Shown piece by piece: positions 26,493 to 35,288 of a stretch of DNA of 42,444 nucleotides. Origin of the DNA: an uncultured Clostridia bacterium (GTDB taxonomy: Bacteria; Bacillota; Clostridia; TANB77; CAG-508); assembly GCA_947629765.1 (NCBI GenBank), contig CANREW010000010.1, positions 1-42,444 on the forward strand, given 5' to 3'. Numbering within the stretch: position 1 is the stretch's first letter; each line of letters begins with the position of its first letter. The notes under the pieces are model-generated. The model had not been told where the DNA came from. It saw nothing but the letters and a program-made list of their open reading frames with translations, and did not search any database. The position numbers and the translations under genes were made by a program.

Positions 26493-27884
26493 ATGAGATT
26501 ACAAAATTTACTGGTCATATTTGTAATAATAGCATTACCTGTAATAATAGTATTGTCGATATTTATAAATTATCAAATAGATACGGCAAGACTTAAATCG
26601 TCATATTCAAGTAAGCTAATAGATGCAACGTATGATACAGTAGCTGCATTTCAATTGAATACTAATAATAACACATATTCATCAGTTACAGACTCTTTAA
26701 TGGAGGATATTGAGGCATCTTCTAATATATTTATAAAGTCATTAGCCTCAAATTTAGGAGTAGCTGGAGCAAGTGAGAGTCAAATGATGTCATATATCCC
26801 AGCACTTTTATATACTTTGTATGATGGATATTATATATATACACCAGTAAAACAAGCTAATGGTACATTTGTACATGATATTAAGCCATATGTATATTAT
26901 ACTAGAACATATACAAATGGTGCAAAAACACTTACAATCAATTTCTCATTAGATAATTATATTGCAGTGTATTATAAGAGTGGAAATGGTGTTGGAAGTT
27001 GGTATGAATCAAGAGCAGGATATTTAGAGAGTGAAACTGATAATCCAAGAGCAGATGGCACTTCATACAAAGGATGTACTATCACAGATCCAGATGCTAT
27101 AAACTATTACAAAGAAGCGTATGCTTTTACTGAATGGTTTAATGATACAGTACTTAGAGATTTTGGGACAACAACAGATGCTTATAGCAACTTATATATA
27201 GATAAAGAAGGAAAAAACTCTCCTTTGCAAGGTGCGTCTTCATCTTTTAATGATGAAAAAATGGATGTAATAGAAAAATCAATTAATAGCAATTTATTCC
27301 AAGCAATGAATAATTATGGAAAAGATATAGGAATTGATTTTAATGTACCTATGCTAACTGGAAAGGATTGGGACAAAATATTTAGTAATATTTGTATAAT
27401 AAGTTTTATGCAAGGAGTGCCAGTTGGAACATCAATATTTAATGATTATGCAATAATCACAAGTACTGATAACTCTATGTATGTAGACGAAAATACTTTG
27501 TATTTCACGGGAAGTGAAGATAATCATCAAATATATCATAGAATAGGATGCAGTGAGTTAAAAGGAGAAACAATAACTGGGCATAATAAATCAGAATTTA
27601 AGATAAAACAATTAGAAGAAAATGGAGAAATAAAATATAAGTATCCAAATACTGCGTCTGCTTGCTACTATTGTATGGTACGTGCAAGTAGTGCAAGTTT
27701 ACCTACAAGCCAAGAAGAAGCAAGCTGGTATTCAAATTCAAGTGAAAGAAGAAAACGTGAAACTGCATACTATACAGCTCTTGCTAAAGAAAAATACAAA
27801 TTAGTAAAAATTTCTGATTATATAAATGTAAATGAAGGAAATAATATTGAACAAAACATTGCAAATGATAAATTAGTGAAATAA
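26493..27884 (+). CDS. Large membrane-anchored protein of the pilus locus, possible tip or minor pilin
   Basis: A 463-residue protein with one N-terminal membrane segment (residues about 5-26) and a long extracellular domain rich in Tyr and Asn (LLYTLYDGYYIYTPVKQ, KPYVYYTRTYTNGAKTL). C-terminal Cys residues (RIGCSEL, SACYYCMVR) may form a disulfide or metal site. It ends the co-directional locus and is followed by a terminator. The large size suggests an adhesin-like tip or minor subunit; inference. Confidence 0.7.
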   Translation: MRLQNLLVIFVIIALPVIIVLSIFINYQIDTARLKSSYSSKLIDATYDTVAAFQLNTNNNTYSSVTDSLMEDIEASSNIFIKSLASNLGVAGASESQMMSYIPALLYTLYDGYYIYTPVKQANGTFVHDIKPYVYYTRTYTNGAKTLTINFSLDNYIAVYYKSGNGVGSWYESRAGYLESETDNPRADGTSYKGCTITDPDAINYYKEAYAFTEWFNDTVLRDFGTTTDAYSNLYIDKEGKNSPLQGASSSFNDEKMDVIEKSINSNLFQAMNNYGKDIGIDFNVPMLTGKDWDKIFSNICIISFMQGVPVGTSIFNDYAIITSTDNSMYVDENTLYFTGSEDNHQIYHRIGCSELKGETITGHNKSEFKIKQLEENGEIKYKYPNTASACYYCMVRASSASLPTSQEEASWYSNSSERRKRETAYYTALAKEKYKLVKISDYINVNEGNNIEQNIANDKLVK

Positions 27885-27887
27885 AAA

Positions 27888-27920
27888 ATATGACTTGAAA
27901 TATAGTCATGTTTTTTTTAT
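27888..27920 (+). terminator. Terminator closing the Tad-like locus
   Basis: ATGACT (27890-27895) pairs with AGTCAT (27904-27909), followed by eight T residues, directly after the 26493-27884 gene. Confidence 0.8.
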
Positions 27921-27967
27921 ATTTTTTTGGGTATACTAAGGAAATAAAAGGCAGGTAGAATAATTTT

Positions 27968-29231
27968 ATGAATATTTTTAAGAAAATTTCAATTCTTTGT
28001 ACATTGGTTGTTTTATTAATTTGCTTAGTATATGCGAGTGATATAACGAACTTACCAGAAAATGTTATAATTTTTGAAGGCGAAACTTTAACTCTAAATA
28101 CAATATTTGGGGTAAATATAGAAACTAAGTCTACAACAAATCCAAACATAGAAAAAATAGAGAATCACAAAACATTAACTGTTGCAGCAGAGGTTCAAAA
28201 CTTGGAAGATGTAGATTGTACAGGAAGAATTAATCTAGATGTAAAATTATTTGGAGCTACGGTAAAAGAGATAAGCGTAAATGTTATAGAAAATACAGAA
28301 GTTGTTCCTATCGGTAATCTTATAGGTGTTAAGCTATATACAAATGGGGTTTTGGTTGTAGGAATGTCTGAAATTTCTGGAAATGATAATAATAACTATA
28401 AACCTTATGAAGGATCAGGAATAGAAGAAGGAGATGTTATTGTTAAGATAGATGAAGAAAATATAACTTGCACAAGTGAACTAACAGATAAAATTAATTC
28501 TTCAAATGGAAAAGAAATGAGTGTTACTTATATAAGAGACGGAGAGACTTTAAACACTTCTATAAAAGCTGTTAAAACTGAAGATAGCACATATAAAATT
28601 GGGTTATGGGTAAGAGACACAGCGGCAGGTGTCCGGAACTGCAACTTTTTATGATCCAAAGGGTGAGGGTTTTGCAAGTTTAGGACATGGCATTATAGAC
28701 CCAGATACTGAACAGCTTATAGATATAGCATCAGGGGAAATAGTTACTGCAAATATTATATCGATTGTAAAAGGGGAAAATGGAAACCCTGGTAAAATAC
28801 AAGGCTCTATTGAAGGAGAACCAACAATAGGTAAGATATATAAAAATACTCCTTATGGAATATATGGACATTTAACTAATGCAAATTCATTATTTATTGA
28901 TTCAAATAAGCTTTATCCAGTCGCTTTACGAAATGAAATAAAATTAGGAGATGCTACAATGATTTCTACACTTCAAAATGGACAAACTAAGGAATATAGC
29001 ATAGATATTGAAAAAATTTATGTGAATAATAATTTAGATAATAAAAGTATGATAATTAGAATAACAGATGAAGAACTATTAAATAAAACAGGTGGAATTA
29101 TACAAGGAATGAGTGGAAGTCCTATTATTCAAAATGGAAAGCTAATAGGGGCTTTGACTCATGTTATGGTTAATGATGTTACATTAGGTTATGCAGTTTT
29201 TGGAGAGCTTATGGTTAAGAATTTATATTAG
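27968..29231 (+). CDS. spoIVB: SpoIVB serine protease (S55, PDZ), one CGG frameshift
   Basis: SpoIVB is secreted from the forespore and cleaves SpoIVFA, triggering pro-sigma-K processing in the mother cell. The 420-residue product has an N-terminal signal/membrane segment (residues about 5-23), a PDZ domain (about 100-200: VVPIGNLIGVKLYTNGVLVVGMSEI, GIEEGDVIVKIDEENI) and the S55 protease domain with GMSGSP (Ser382). CGGA at 28634-28637 read as Gly223 gives RDTAAGVGTATFYDP, the SpoIVB signature (STAGIGTLTF in B. subtilis-type proteins). The plain frame stops before the protease domain. Confidence 0.93.
28634..28637 (+). other. CGG +1 recoding site in spoIVB
   Basis: GGT GTC CGG AAC reaches a stop at 28654. 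GTC-(CGGA)-ACT gives A-G-V-G-T-A-T-F, a conserved motif. Residue 223. Confidence 0.93.
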
Positions 29232-29245
29232 AAAAAACATATTAT

Positions 29246-29394
29246 AAAAGTAATTATATTTATTTTTCAAGATGTTTGTCGTTTGCAGCCTACAAAATTA
29301 AAATTTAATAAAGTAGGCTGCAAAAGTCGCCCTTCGCTTACGCTTCGGTTGGTCGCTGAGACGCATATCTTTGCAAATAAATATAATTACTTTT
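29246..29394. repeat. Large palindrome between convergent spoIVB and murC
   Basis: The outer 20 bases at 29246-29265 are perfectly repeated in inverse at 29375-29394. An inner 12-base perfect stem TTTGCAGCCTAC (29282-29293)/GTAGGCTGCAAA (29313-29324) lies inside the left half. The right part contains GCTTACGCTTCGGTTGGTCG, similar in style to the elements at 3981-4099. It probably acts as a bidirectional terminator for the convergent genes and may be a mobile palindromic element. Confidence 0.75.
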
Positions 29395-29408
29395 TATATA
29401 ACTCTTTT

Positions 29409-30788
29409 TTACACAAGCATTGGACCAATCTCTGTAACTGTTCCTGCTCCAAGTGTTAAAACAATATCATTTTCTTTTACATTTTCTTTTAAGTAGCTAA
29501 CTATTTCTTTGAAATCTTTGATATAGATTGCAGGTTTTCCAAGAGATGTGATTTTATTAACCAAGTCTTTAGAAGAAATATTGAATACATCTTTTTCTCT
29601 TGCTGCGTACACATCAGTTATAATGATATGATCAAAGTCTAGTAATGCTGTTGCAAAATCGTCTAGAAGATTTTTTAATCTACTATATGTATGTGGTTGA
29701 AAAACAACCCAAGATTCATTAAATATTTTTCTATTTAAAGCATCAGCTGTTGCTCTAATTTCTGTTGGATGATGAGCATAATCGTCATATATAATTGCAC
29801 TATTTACAGAGCCTTTGTATTCAAGTCTTCTACTTGCACCAGTAAATGATAGAAATGCTCTTTTTATTGCATCATTTGATATACCATAATAATTACATAC
29901 TGCAATACAAGCTAGAGAATTTAAAACATTGTGCATACCAGATATGCAAAGAGTAAATGCATCAAAATAATTTCCATTGAAATATACATCAAAAGATGCA
30001 TAACCATTTTTATCAAATTTTATATTTTTTGCAACGAAATTAGCATTATCATTTTGAACTCCATAAGTTATATATTTAGCCTTTGTATATTGTTCTAAAC
30101 CTTCGCTGTTTCTATCATCAGCATTAAATACAAGTAAACCATCGTCAGGTAATAGTTTTACATATTTAACAAAAGCATTTTTTATATTATCTAATGTTTT
30201 AAAATAATCTAAGTGGTCATTGTCTATATTAAGTATTACTTCAGTTTTAGGGTAAAAATGTAAAAAGCTTTCAACATATTCACAAGATTCTAATATGAAA
30301 TAATCACTATTTCCAATTCTATAATTACTATCTAATTGTTTAAGAATAGCACCAACTTGAACATTTGGATCTAAGCCAGCCTCTATAAAGCAAAGTGATA
30401 TAAGAGATGTTGTAGTTGTTTTTCCGTGTGTACCAGATACACAAATTGTTTCTTTAAAAGCTTCTGTAAGCTTTCCTAAAAAAACAGCTCTTTCACAGGT
30501 AGGGATATTTAATTTATGAGCTTCGACAAGCTCTACATCATCTTGTGGAATTGCAGCAGTATATACTACTAAATCTGCATTCTTTACCATTTCTAAATCA
30601 GAGCCTATTGTAACTTTTATTCCACTTCTTATAAGCCTATCTGTAATATCAGAACTTACCCAATCACTTCCTGTTACATTTACACCAAAATTCACAATGG
30701 TTTCAGCGATACCACTCATACTTATTCCGCCAATACCTATGAAATGTATTGTTTTATATTTTTTTATATCGTCTATTGCATTTGACAT
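29409..30788 (-). CDS. murC: UDP-N-acetylmuramate--L-alanine ligase
   Basis: MurC adds L-Ala to UDP-MurNAc, the first peptide step of peptidoglycan synthesis. The 459-residue product starts with the Rossmann-like motif IHFIGIGGISMSGIAE, and has the ATP-binding VSGTHGKTTTTSLI (residues about 116-128), NIDNDHLDYF, and YDDYAHHPTEI (Mur ligase signature), ending GAGTVTEIGP. GAGAGGAATG lies upstream on the minus strand. All Gly codons that follow a C (for example CAC GGA in GTHGKT) lie out of the CGG frame. Normal length. Confidence 0.97.
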   Translation of the reverse strand: MSNAIDDIKKYKTIHFIGIGGISMSGIAETIVNFGVNVTGSDWVSSDITDRLIRSGIKVTIGSDLEMVKNADLVVYTAAIPQDDVELVEAHKLNIPTCERAVFLGKLTEAFKETICVSGTHGKTTTTSLISLCFIEAGLDPNVQVGAILKQLDSNYRIGNSDYFILESCEYVESFLHFYPKTEVILNIDNDHLDYFKTLDNIKNAFVKYVKLLPDDGLLVFNADDRNSEGLEQYTKAKYITYGVQNDNANFVAKNIKFDKNGYASFDVYFNGNYFDAFTLCISGMHNVLNSLACIAVCNYYGISNDAIKRAFLSFTGASRRLEYKGSVNSAIIYDDYAHHPTEIRATADALNRKIFNESWVVFQPHTYSRLKNLLDDFATALLDFDHIIITDVYAAREKDVFNISSKDLVNKITSLGKPAIYIKDFKEIVSYLKENVKENDIVLTLGAGTVTEIGPMLV

Positions 30789-30840
30789 TTTTTACCATTC
30801 CTCTCCATAATAGGTTGTAGATTTTAAAACATTCCTATAT

Positions 30841-30869
30841 ATTATACAATTATTATATGAACAATTCAA
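30841..30869 (-). promoter_or_regulatory. Sigma-A promoter for murC
   Basis: On the minus strand TTGAAT (30869-30864) and TATAAT (30846-30841) with a 17-base spacer, upstream of murC and downstream of the crp-like gene. murC can therefore be transcribed on its own. Confidence 0.8.
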
Positions 30870-30892
30870 CATTTTTTTTACATTCTTAATTA

Positions 30893-31519
30893 TTAATACA
30901 ATAATTTTATTTTTCTTCTATCTTGTTCGATAAATTTTTCATTCTTTAAAACTGCAAGTTCTCTCGACATAGAACTTCTATCAACAGAGAGATAATTTGA
31001 AAGCTCTGTTACAGAAAATGGCAATGTGAAAGATTTACCATATTGTTTTGATAGCAAATCAAAATATCCAAGAAGTTTATCTCTAGTAGTTCTCCTTGAT
31101 AATAGCTCTATTCTTGATGTTAAGTCAGTTATTTTACTGATAATTATATCAGGAAAACATTTTACTAATGTTTGGTGAAATTTACAGTTTGATTTGCATT
31201 TCTCATTTATATCGTCATAAGAGTAAATGAGAACTTGACATTTTTCTTTTGCCTCTACTATAAACTCATTGTTTGTATTTATATTGTAAAATATCTCACC
31301 AAAAATCGAATATTGAGAAAAACGTTCTGCTATTATTTTATTACCGTTATAATCATATTTTACTAAATCTGCTGTGCCTGAAAGCAATATACAAAATTGA
31401 TTTCTATTTACCAAAAAGGTTGTTATAGTTTCGCCTTTTTCGAAATTTTTAATTTGCACTTTAGAGCAGTTAGTAGAAAATTCTTTAGTAAATTCTACAA
31501 TATTAAAATCATCTTTCAT
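30893..31519 (-). CDS. Crp/Fnr-family transcription regulator
   Basis: A 208-residue protein with an N-terminal cyclic-nucleotide-binding-like beta barrel (about residues 25-115; FEKGETITTF, ILLSGTADLVKYDYNGN, IFGEIFY) and a C-terminal winged helix-turn-helix (PFSVTELSNYLSVDRSSMSRELAVLKNEKFIE). It is divergent from nrdD. I choose ATG 31519, because AGAGGAGAT lies just upstream; an in-frame ATG at 31582 would overlap the promoter. Cys residues (CKSNCKFHQ near the middle) could bind a cluster or metal, but this is a guess. Control of nrdD and of itself is likely. Confidence 0.9.
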   Translation of the reverse strand: MKDDFNIVEFTKEFSTNCSKVQIKNFEKGETITTFLVNRNQFCILLSGTADLVKYDYNGNKIIAERFSQYSIFGEIFYNINTNNEFIVEAKEKCQVLIYSYDDINEKCKSNCKFHQTLVKCFPDIIISKITDLTSRIELLSRRTTRDKLLGYFDLLSKQYGKSFTLPFSVTELSNYLSVDRSSMSRELAVLKNEKFIEQDRRKIKLLY

Positions 31520-31553
31520 AGCGATTATCTCCTCTAAAAGTCTTAGCCTATAT

Positions 31554-31596
31554 ATAATATCACAAAATTGTTGCAAAAACAACAGAAAAATATATT
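31554..31596. promoter_or_regulatory. Overlapping divergent promoters with a central palindrome
   Basis: Plus strand (nrdD): TTGTTG (31568-31573), 17 bases, TATATT (31591-31596). Minus strand (crp-like): TTGTTT (31582-31577), 17 bases, TATTAT (31559-31554). The two -35 boxes overlap in the palindrome TGTTG-N6-CAACA (31569-31584), placed to act as an operator for both genes. Its symmetry and spacing resemble Crp/Fnr-type sites. Confidence 0.7.
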
Positions 31597-31634
31597 TTGC
31601 ATATATATAATAATTTTGTATAGGAGGATAATCT

Positions 31635-33561
31635 ATGAAGGTAATAAAAAGAGATGGAAGAGCCGTAGACTATGAAAAGTCTAAGATTGAGATTGCAATA
31701 GAGAAGGCAAACAATGAAGTAAAAGGCGACGACAAGGCAAGTAAAGAAGAAATCAATAATATAATTGCATATATAGAAGATTTAGGCAAAAAAAGAATAT
31801 TAGTTGAAGATATACAAGATATAATCGAACAAAAGCTTATGGAAATCGGAAAATATGACCTTGCTAAAAAGTATATAGTATATAGATATACAAGAGCATT
31901 AGTAAGAAAGAAAAATACAACAGACGAATCAATCTTAGGACTAATTAAAAATAAAGAGGCTATGAGTGAAAACTCAAATAAAAATACAATTGCTGCATCT
32001 ACTCAAAGAGATTTAATCGCAGGAGAAGTTTCCAAAGATTTAACAAAAAGAATTTTATTACCTGAAAAAATATCAAAGGCAAATGAAGAAGGAATCTTGT
32101 ATTTTGCCGATGCAGAATATTTTTTGCAACCTATACACAATTGTAGCTTTGTTAATATAGAGGATATGCTAGATAATGGGACAGTTTTAAATGGAAAGAT
32201 GATAGAAAGTCCAAATGGATTTGGAGTTGCATGTTCAGTTACAACTGAGATTTTAGCTACAATAGGAAGTAGCCAATATGGTGAACAGACAGTAGATATA
32301 AAGCACCTAGGAAAGTATTTAAGAAAAAGTTATGAAAAATTTAAAAAACAAGTAGATGAAATAAATGTAGATAAAAAGTTCTCAGAAGAGGTAGTAAAAA
32401 AGACAGTAGATAGGATGTTACAGTCTGAACTAAGTACAGGGGTACAAACTTTGGAATACCAAATAAATACATTAATGGCAACAAATGGAAAAGCTCCTTT
32501 AGTAACGTTATTCTTAAACCTTGAAGAAAATAGCGAATATGAAAAAGAAAATAGTATGATAATAGAAGAAATACTAAAACAAAGAATTAAAGGTATCAAA
32601 AATGAAGAAGGAATATATGTAACGCCAGAATATCCAAAGCTTATATATGTACTAGATGAAAATAACTCTCTAAATGGAGGAAAGTATGATTATCTAACAA
32701 AACTTGCTATAGAATGTTCTACAAAACGTAAATATCCTTACTATATTTCAGCTAAGAAGTCAAGAGAAAATTATGAGGGCCAAGTATTTTGCCCAATGGG
32801 AACAAGACATTTCTTATCATTATGGAAAAACGAAAATGGAAAATATATACTTGATGGAAGATTTAATCAAGGTGTTGTTAGTATAAATTTACCACAGATT
32901 GGAATAATTGCAAGGAATGATGAAGATAAATTCTGGAGGTTATTAGAGGAAAGATTAGAACTATGCAAAGAGGCTTTAATGTGTAAACACTATGCACTTC
33001 TTGGAACTGCATCAGATGTAAGCCCAATACATTGGAGATATGGAGGCCTCGCAAGGCTAGAAAAAAATGAAAAAATAGATAAACTATTAAAGAATCGGTT
33101 ATTCTACTTTAACACTTGATTATGTAGGACTTTATGAAATGACAAAATTGGTAAAAGGTGTTTCACACACTAAAGACGAAGGAAAATCATTTGCTATAAA
33201 AGTTGTGAAATATCTAAAAAATACTGTAAAAAAATGGAAAGAGGAAACAGGTATAGGATTTGTGCTTTGCTCAGAAGCATCAGATATAGAGTGCAAAAGA
33301 TTTCTAAAAATAGATAGAGAAGAATTTGGAAAGATAGAGGATGTAACTGACAAAGAATCTTATACAAATTCATACCATATTGATCAAAAAGAAGAAATGG
33401 ACACTCTTGAAAGATTGAAATTTGAAGGAGAATTTCAAAAATTATCAAATGGTGGTGCTATTTCATATATTGATATTTCTAAAATTCAAGATGACGACAA
33501 AGCATTAGAAGATTTAATTAAATTTATTTATGACAATGTACAATATGTAGGAATAATGTAA
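31635..33561 (+). CDS. nrdD: Class III (anaerobic) ribonucleotide reductase, lacking its C-terminus, one CGG frameshift
   Basis: NrdD reduces ribonucleotides under anaerobic conditions using a glycyl radical. The 641-residue product has an ATP-cone (MKVIKRDGRAVDYEKSKIEIAI), HNCSFVNIEDMLDNGTVLNGKMI, VACSVTTEILATIGSSQYGEQ, and the active-site region VFCPMGTRHFLSLW. CGGT at 33096-33099 read as Gly488 gives KNGYSTLTLDYVGLYE, a conserved motif. The frame then ends at YDNVQYVGIM (33561), just where relatives continue into a four-Cys zinc site and the RVxGYLG glycyl radical loop. No such sequence follows in any frame before 33628. Probably inactive as a canonical NrdD, or completed in trans. No nrdG is nearby. 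Confidence 0.88.
33096..33099 (+). other. CGG +1 recoding site in nrdD
   Basis: AAG AAT CGG TTA reaches a stop at 33119. AAT-(CGGT)-TAT gives K-N-G-Y-S-T-L-T-L, conserved in NrdD. Residue 488. Confidence 0.92.
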
Positions 33562-33627
33562 AATTTTACTTAATTCTTGCATAAAAAATCCAGAAATTTT
33601 AAATAATACTTTTTGGTGATAAATAAA

Positions 33628-33867
33628 ATGAAAGTTTCTTGGATAAAAACAAAGGATGATGAAAAAAGTTTTAAAGTTTTTCAAAATTTAGGCTTTGACG
33701 TGTATGCATTAGAGGAGCCAGAAGAAACAGATAAAAAGATAGAGGAGCTTATCAAAGATGACTGCAAAATAATTATTTTGTCAAATGAGATAGCTTCTTT
33801 TTCTAATGATATAATTACAAAGTATAATAACCAAGATGATATATCTATTATTATTTCGTCTAAATAG
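33628..33867 (+). CDS. Small protein similar to V-type ATPase subunit F
   Basis: A 79-residue protein, MKVSWIKTKDDEKSFKVFQNLGFDVYALEEPEETDKKIEEL, then CKIIILSNEIASFSNDIITKY and IIISSK. The alternating strand-helix pattern and the NEIASFSNDII segment resemble subunit F of V/A-type ATPases, but no other ATPase subunit is nearby, so this is a stand-alone relative at most. The start at ATG 33628 is chosen over GTG 33613; the GGTGAT at 33615-33620 is a modest ribosome binding site. Unknown function. Confidence 0.6.
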   Translation: MKVSWIKTKDDEKSFKVFQNLGFDVYALEEPEETDKKIEELIKDDCKIIILSNEIASFSNDIITKYNNQDDISIIISSK

Positions 33868-33938
33868 AATTAGTAAATATCCTAATTTGTATATAGTTTC
33901 TAAAAATGGGAATAATATACAAAAAGGAGGATATAAAA

Positions 33939-34274
33939 ATGGATATAAGTCAAATGAAAAATATTGTTGTTTTGAAAGATTTGCCATCTAATATAGTAGA
34001 TGAAGCGATTGTTATTCTTAAAAATAATAGTAATATAAAAAAGAAAGAATATACTAAAATAAATAAGCCTGAAGAAAGTGAAAATGGGACTTATGATACA
34101 GTTATTAAGGAAGCGGAATACATTGTGCAAGATTACATCAAAAATATAGAGAAAAATAATGAAACAAAAAGGAATATTAATAAAATAAATCTAAAATATA
34201 AAAGATTACAAATATATAGCATTCTATTTGGTATAGCAGCTATAATTTGTATGATTATCAGTATTTTTAAATAA
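33939..34274 (+). CDS. Small tail-anchored membrane protein of unknown function
   Basis: A 111-residue protein: MDISQMKNIVVLKDLPSNIVDEAIVILKNN at the start, a Lys/Glu-rich, probably helical middle, and a single hydrophobic segment at the C-terminus (IYSILFGIAAIICMIISIF). Strong ribosome binding site AAAAAGGAGGAT (33919-33930). It precedes spoIVFA by 75 bases in the same direction and may be part of the same sporulation operon; the role is unknown. Confidence 0.7.
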   Translation: MDISQMKNIVVLKDLPSNIVDEAIVILKNNSNIKKKEYTKINKPEESENGTYDTVIKEAEYIVQDYIKNIEKNNETKRNINKINLKYKRLQIYSILFGIAAIICMIISIFK

Positions 34275-34348
34275 ATAAATTTGTTATAAAAAGCTTTTCC
34301 AAAACATATACATTTAAAGTAAAAGATTAGGATGGGAGAGGAAAACAA

Positions 34349-35287
34349 ATGGAAAGGCTATTAAATCCAGAAGAAAGAATAAGACGAGCAGAGGAGATAT
34401 ATGCAAGAAGACAGAGTTTAAGAGATAGAACAAAAAAAGCAACTGTAAATGTAAATGGTGGAAAAAAGAATTTAAAGTTATTTAAAAAATTGGTCTTACA
34501 GATTGTAATTTGCATACTTATGTATTTTATATTTTATCTAATAAATACAACTAATTATAGCTTTTCAGAAATAACACTTAGCAAAACTAATGAACTTATA
34601 TCTTATGATTTTAACTTTATGAGCATATATAATGCCATAGTAGACAATATAAATAACTATATATTAAATAATAAAAAAGATAGTGAAGATGAAGATTTAA
34701 ATCAAACTAATGAAACTACTGAAAATGCAATAAATGTAGAACAAAACGAAGAAGGTATAGGAAATGCCGAACAAGTAAAGGTAGATGAAGAGACGGATAC
34801 AAATACTTTAGGATTAGAGGCAAAAGTAGATGAAGAAACAACAGAAGAACAAGATACAACAAATGTAGAAGAGAGCACAACAGATAAGATAAAAAAGGAA
34901 TATTCTTTTATACTTCCGGTGAAGCGGAACTGTTACTTCCGAATTTGGGACAAGAGAAGCTACATCAAGTATAGTATCTACATATCACAAAGGGATTGAT
35001 ATAGGGGCAAATACAGGGACTAGCATTAAAGCCTCAACTGATGGTAAGGTTATAGTCTCTAAAAGTTCGCAAACCTATGGAAATTATATAATTTTAGAAA
35101 ATTCTAAGGTAAAAACAGTTTATGCACATTGTAGCAAGCTTTTAGTAAAAGTGCGGTGACGAAGTTAAGCAAGGGCAAGAAATAGCAAAAGTTGGAGAAA
35201 CACGGTAATGCAACAGGACCACATTTGCATTTTGAAGTAAGGATTGATGATGTTTGTGTTAATCCAAGGCTTGTAGTGGAGATTTAA
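34349..35287 (+). CDS. spoIVFA: SpoIVFA-like M23 (LytM) protein, three CGG frameshifts
   Basis: SpoIVFA holds SpoIVFB inactive until cleaved by SpoIVB. The 311-residue product has a cytoplasmic N-terminus rich in Arg and Lys, a membrane segment (about residues 49-66), a Glu/Thr-rich linker, and an M23/LytM domain. With CGGA 34925 (Gly193), CGGT 35154 (Gly269) and CGGT 35203 (Gly285) each read as Gly, the domain reads PVKGTVTSEFGTR, HKGIDIG, LVKVGDEVKQGQ and VGETGNATGPHLHFEV, an intact family sequence with HxxxD and HxH metal ligands. Placement one base before a SpoIVFB homologue supports the assignment. Intact metal ligands leave peptidase activity possible, unlike B. subtilis SpoIVFA. Confidence 0.88.
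34925..34928 (+). other. CGG +1 recoding site 1 in spoIVFA
   Basis: GTG AAG CGG AAC reaches a stop near 35001. AAG-(CGGA)-ACT gives P-V-K-G-T-V-T-S-E-F-G, the M23 entry motif. Residue 193. Confidence 0.93.
35154..35157 (+). other. CGG +1 recoding site 2 in spoIVFA
   Basis: AAA GTG CGG TGA: the plain frame stops at the very next codon. GTG-(CGGT)-GAC gives V-K-V-G-D-E-V-K-Q-G, conserved in M23. Residue 269. Confidence 0.95.
35203..35206 (+). other. CGG +1 recoding site 3 in spoIVFA
   Basis: GAA ACA CGG TAA: the plain frame stops at the very next codon. ACA-(CGGT)-AAT gives V-G-E-T-G-N-A-T-G-P-H-L-H, the catalytic HxH region. Residue 285, only 49 bases after site 2. Confidence 0.96.
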
Positions 35288-35288
35288 A

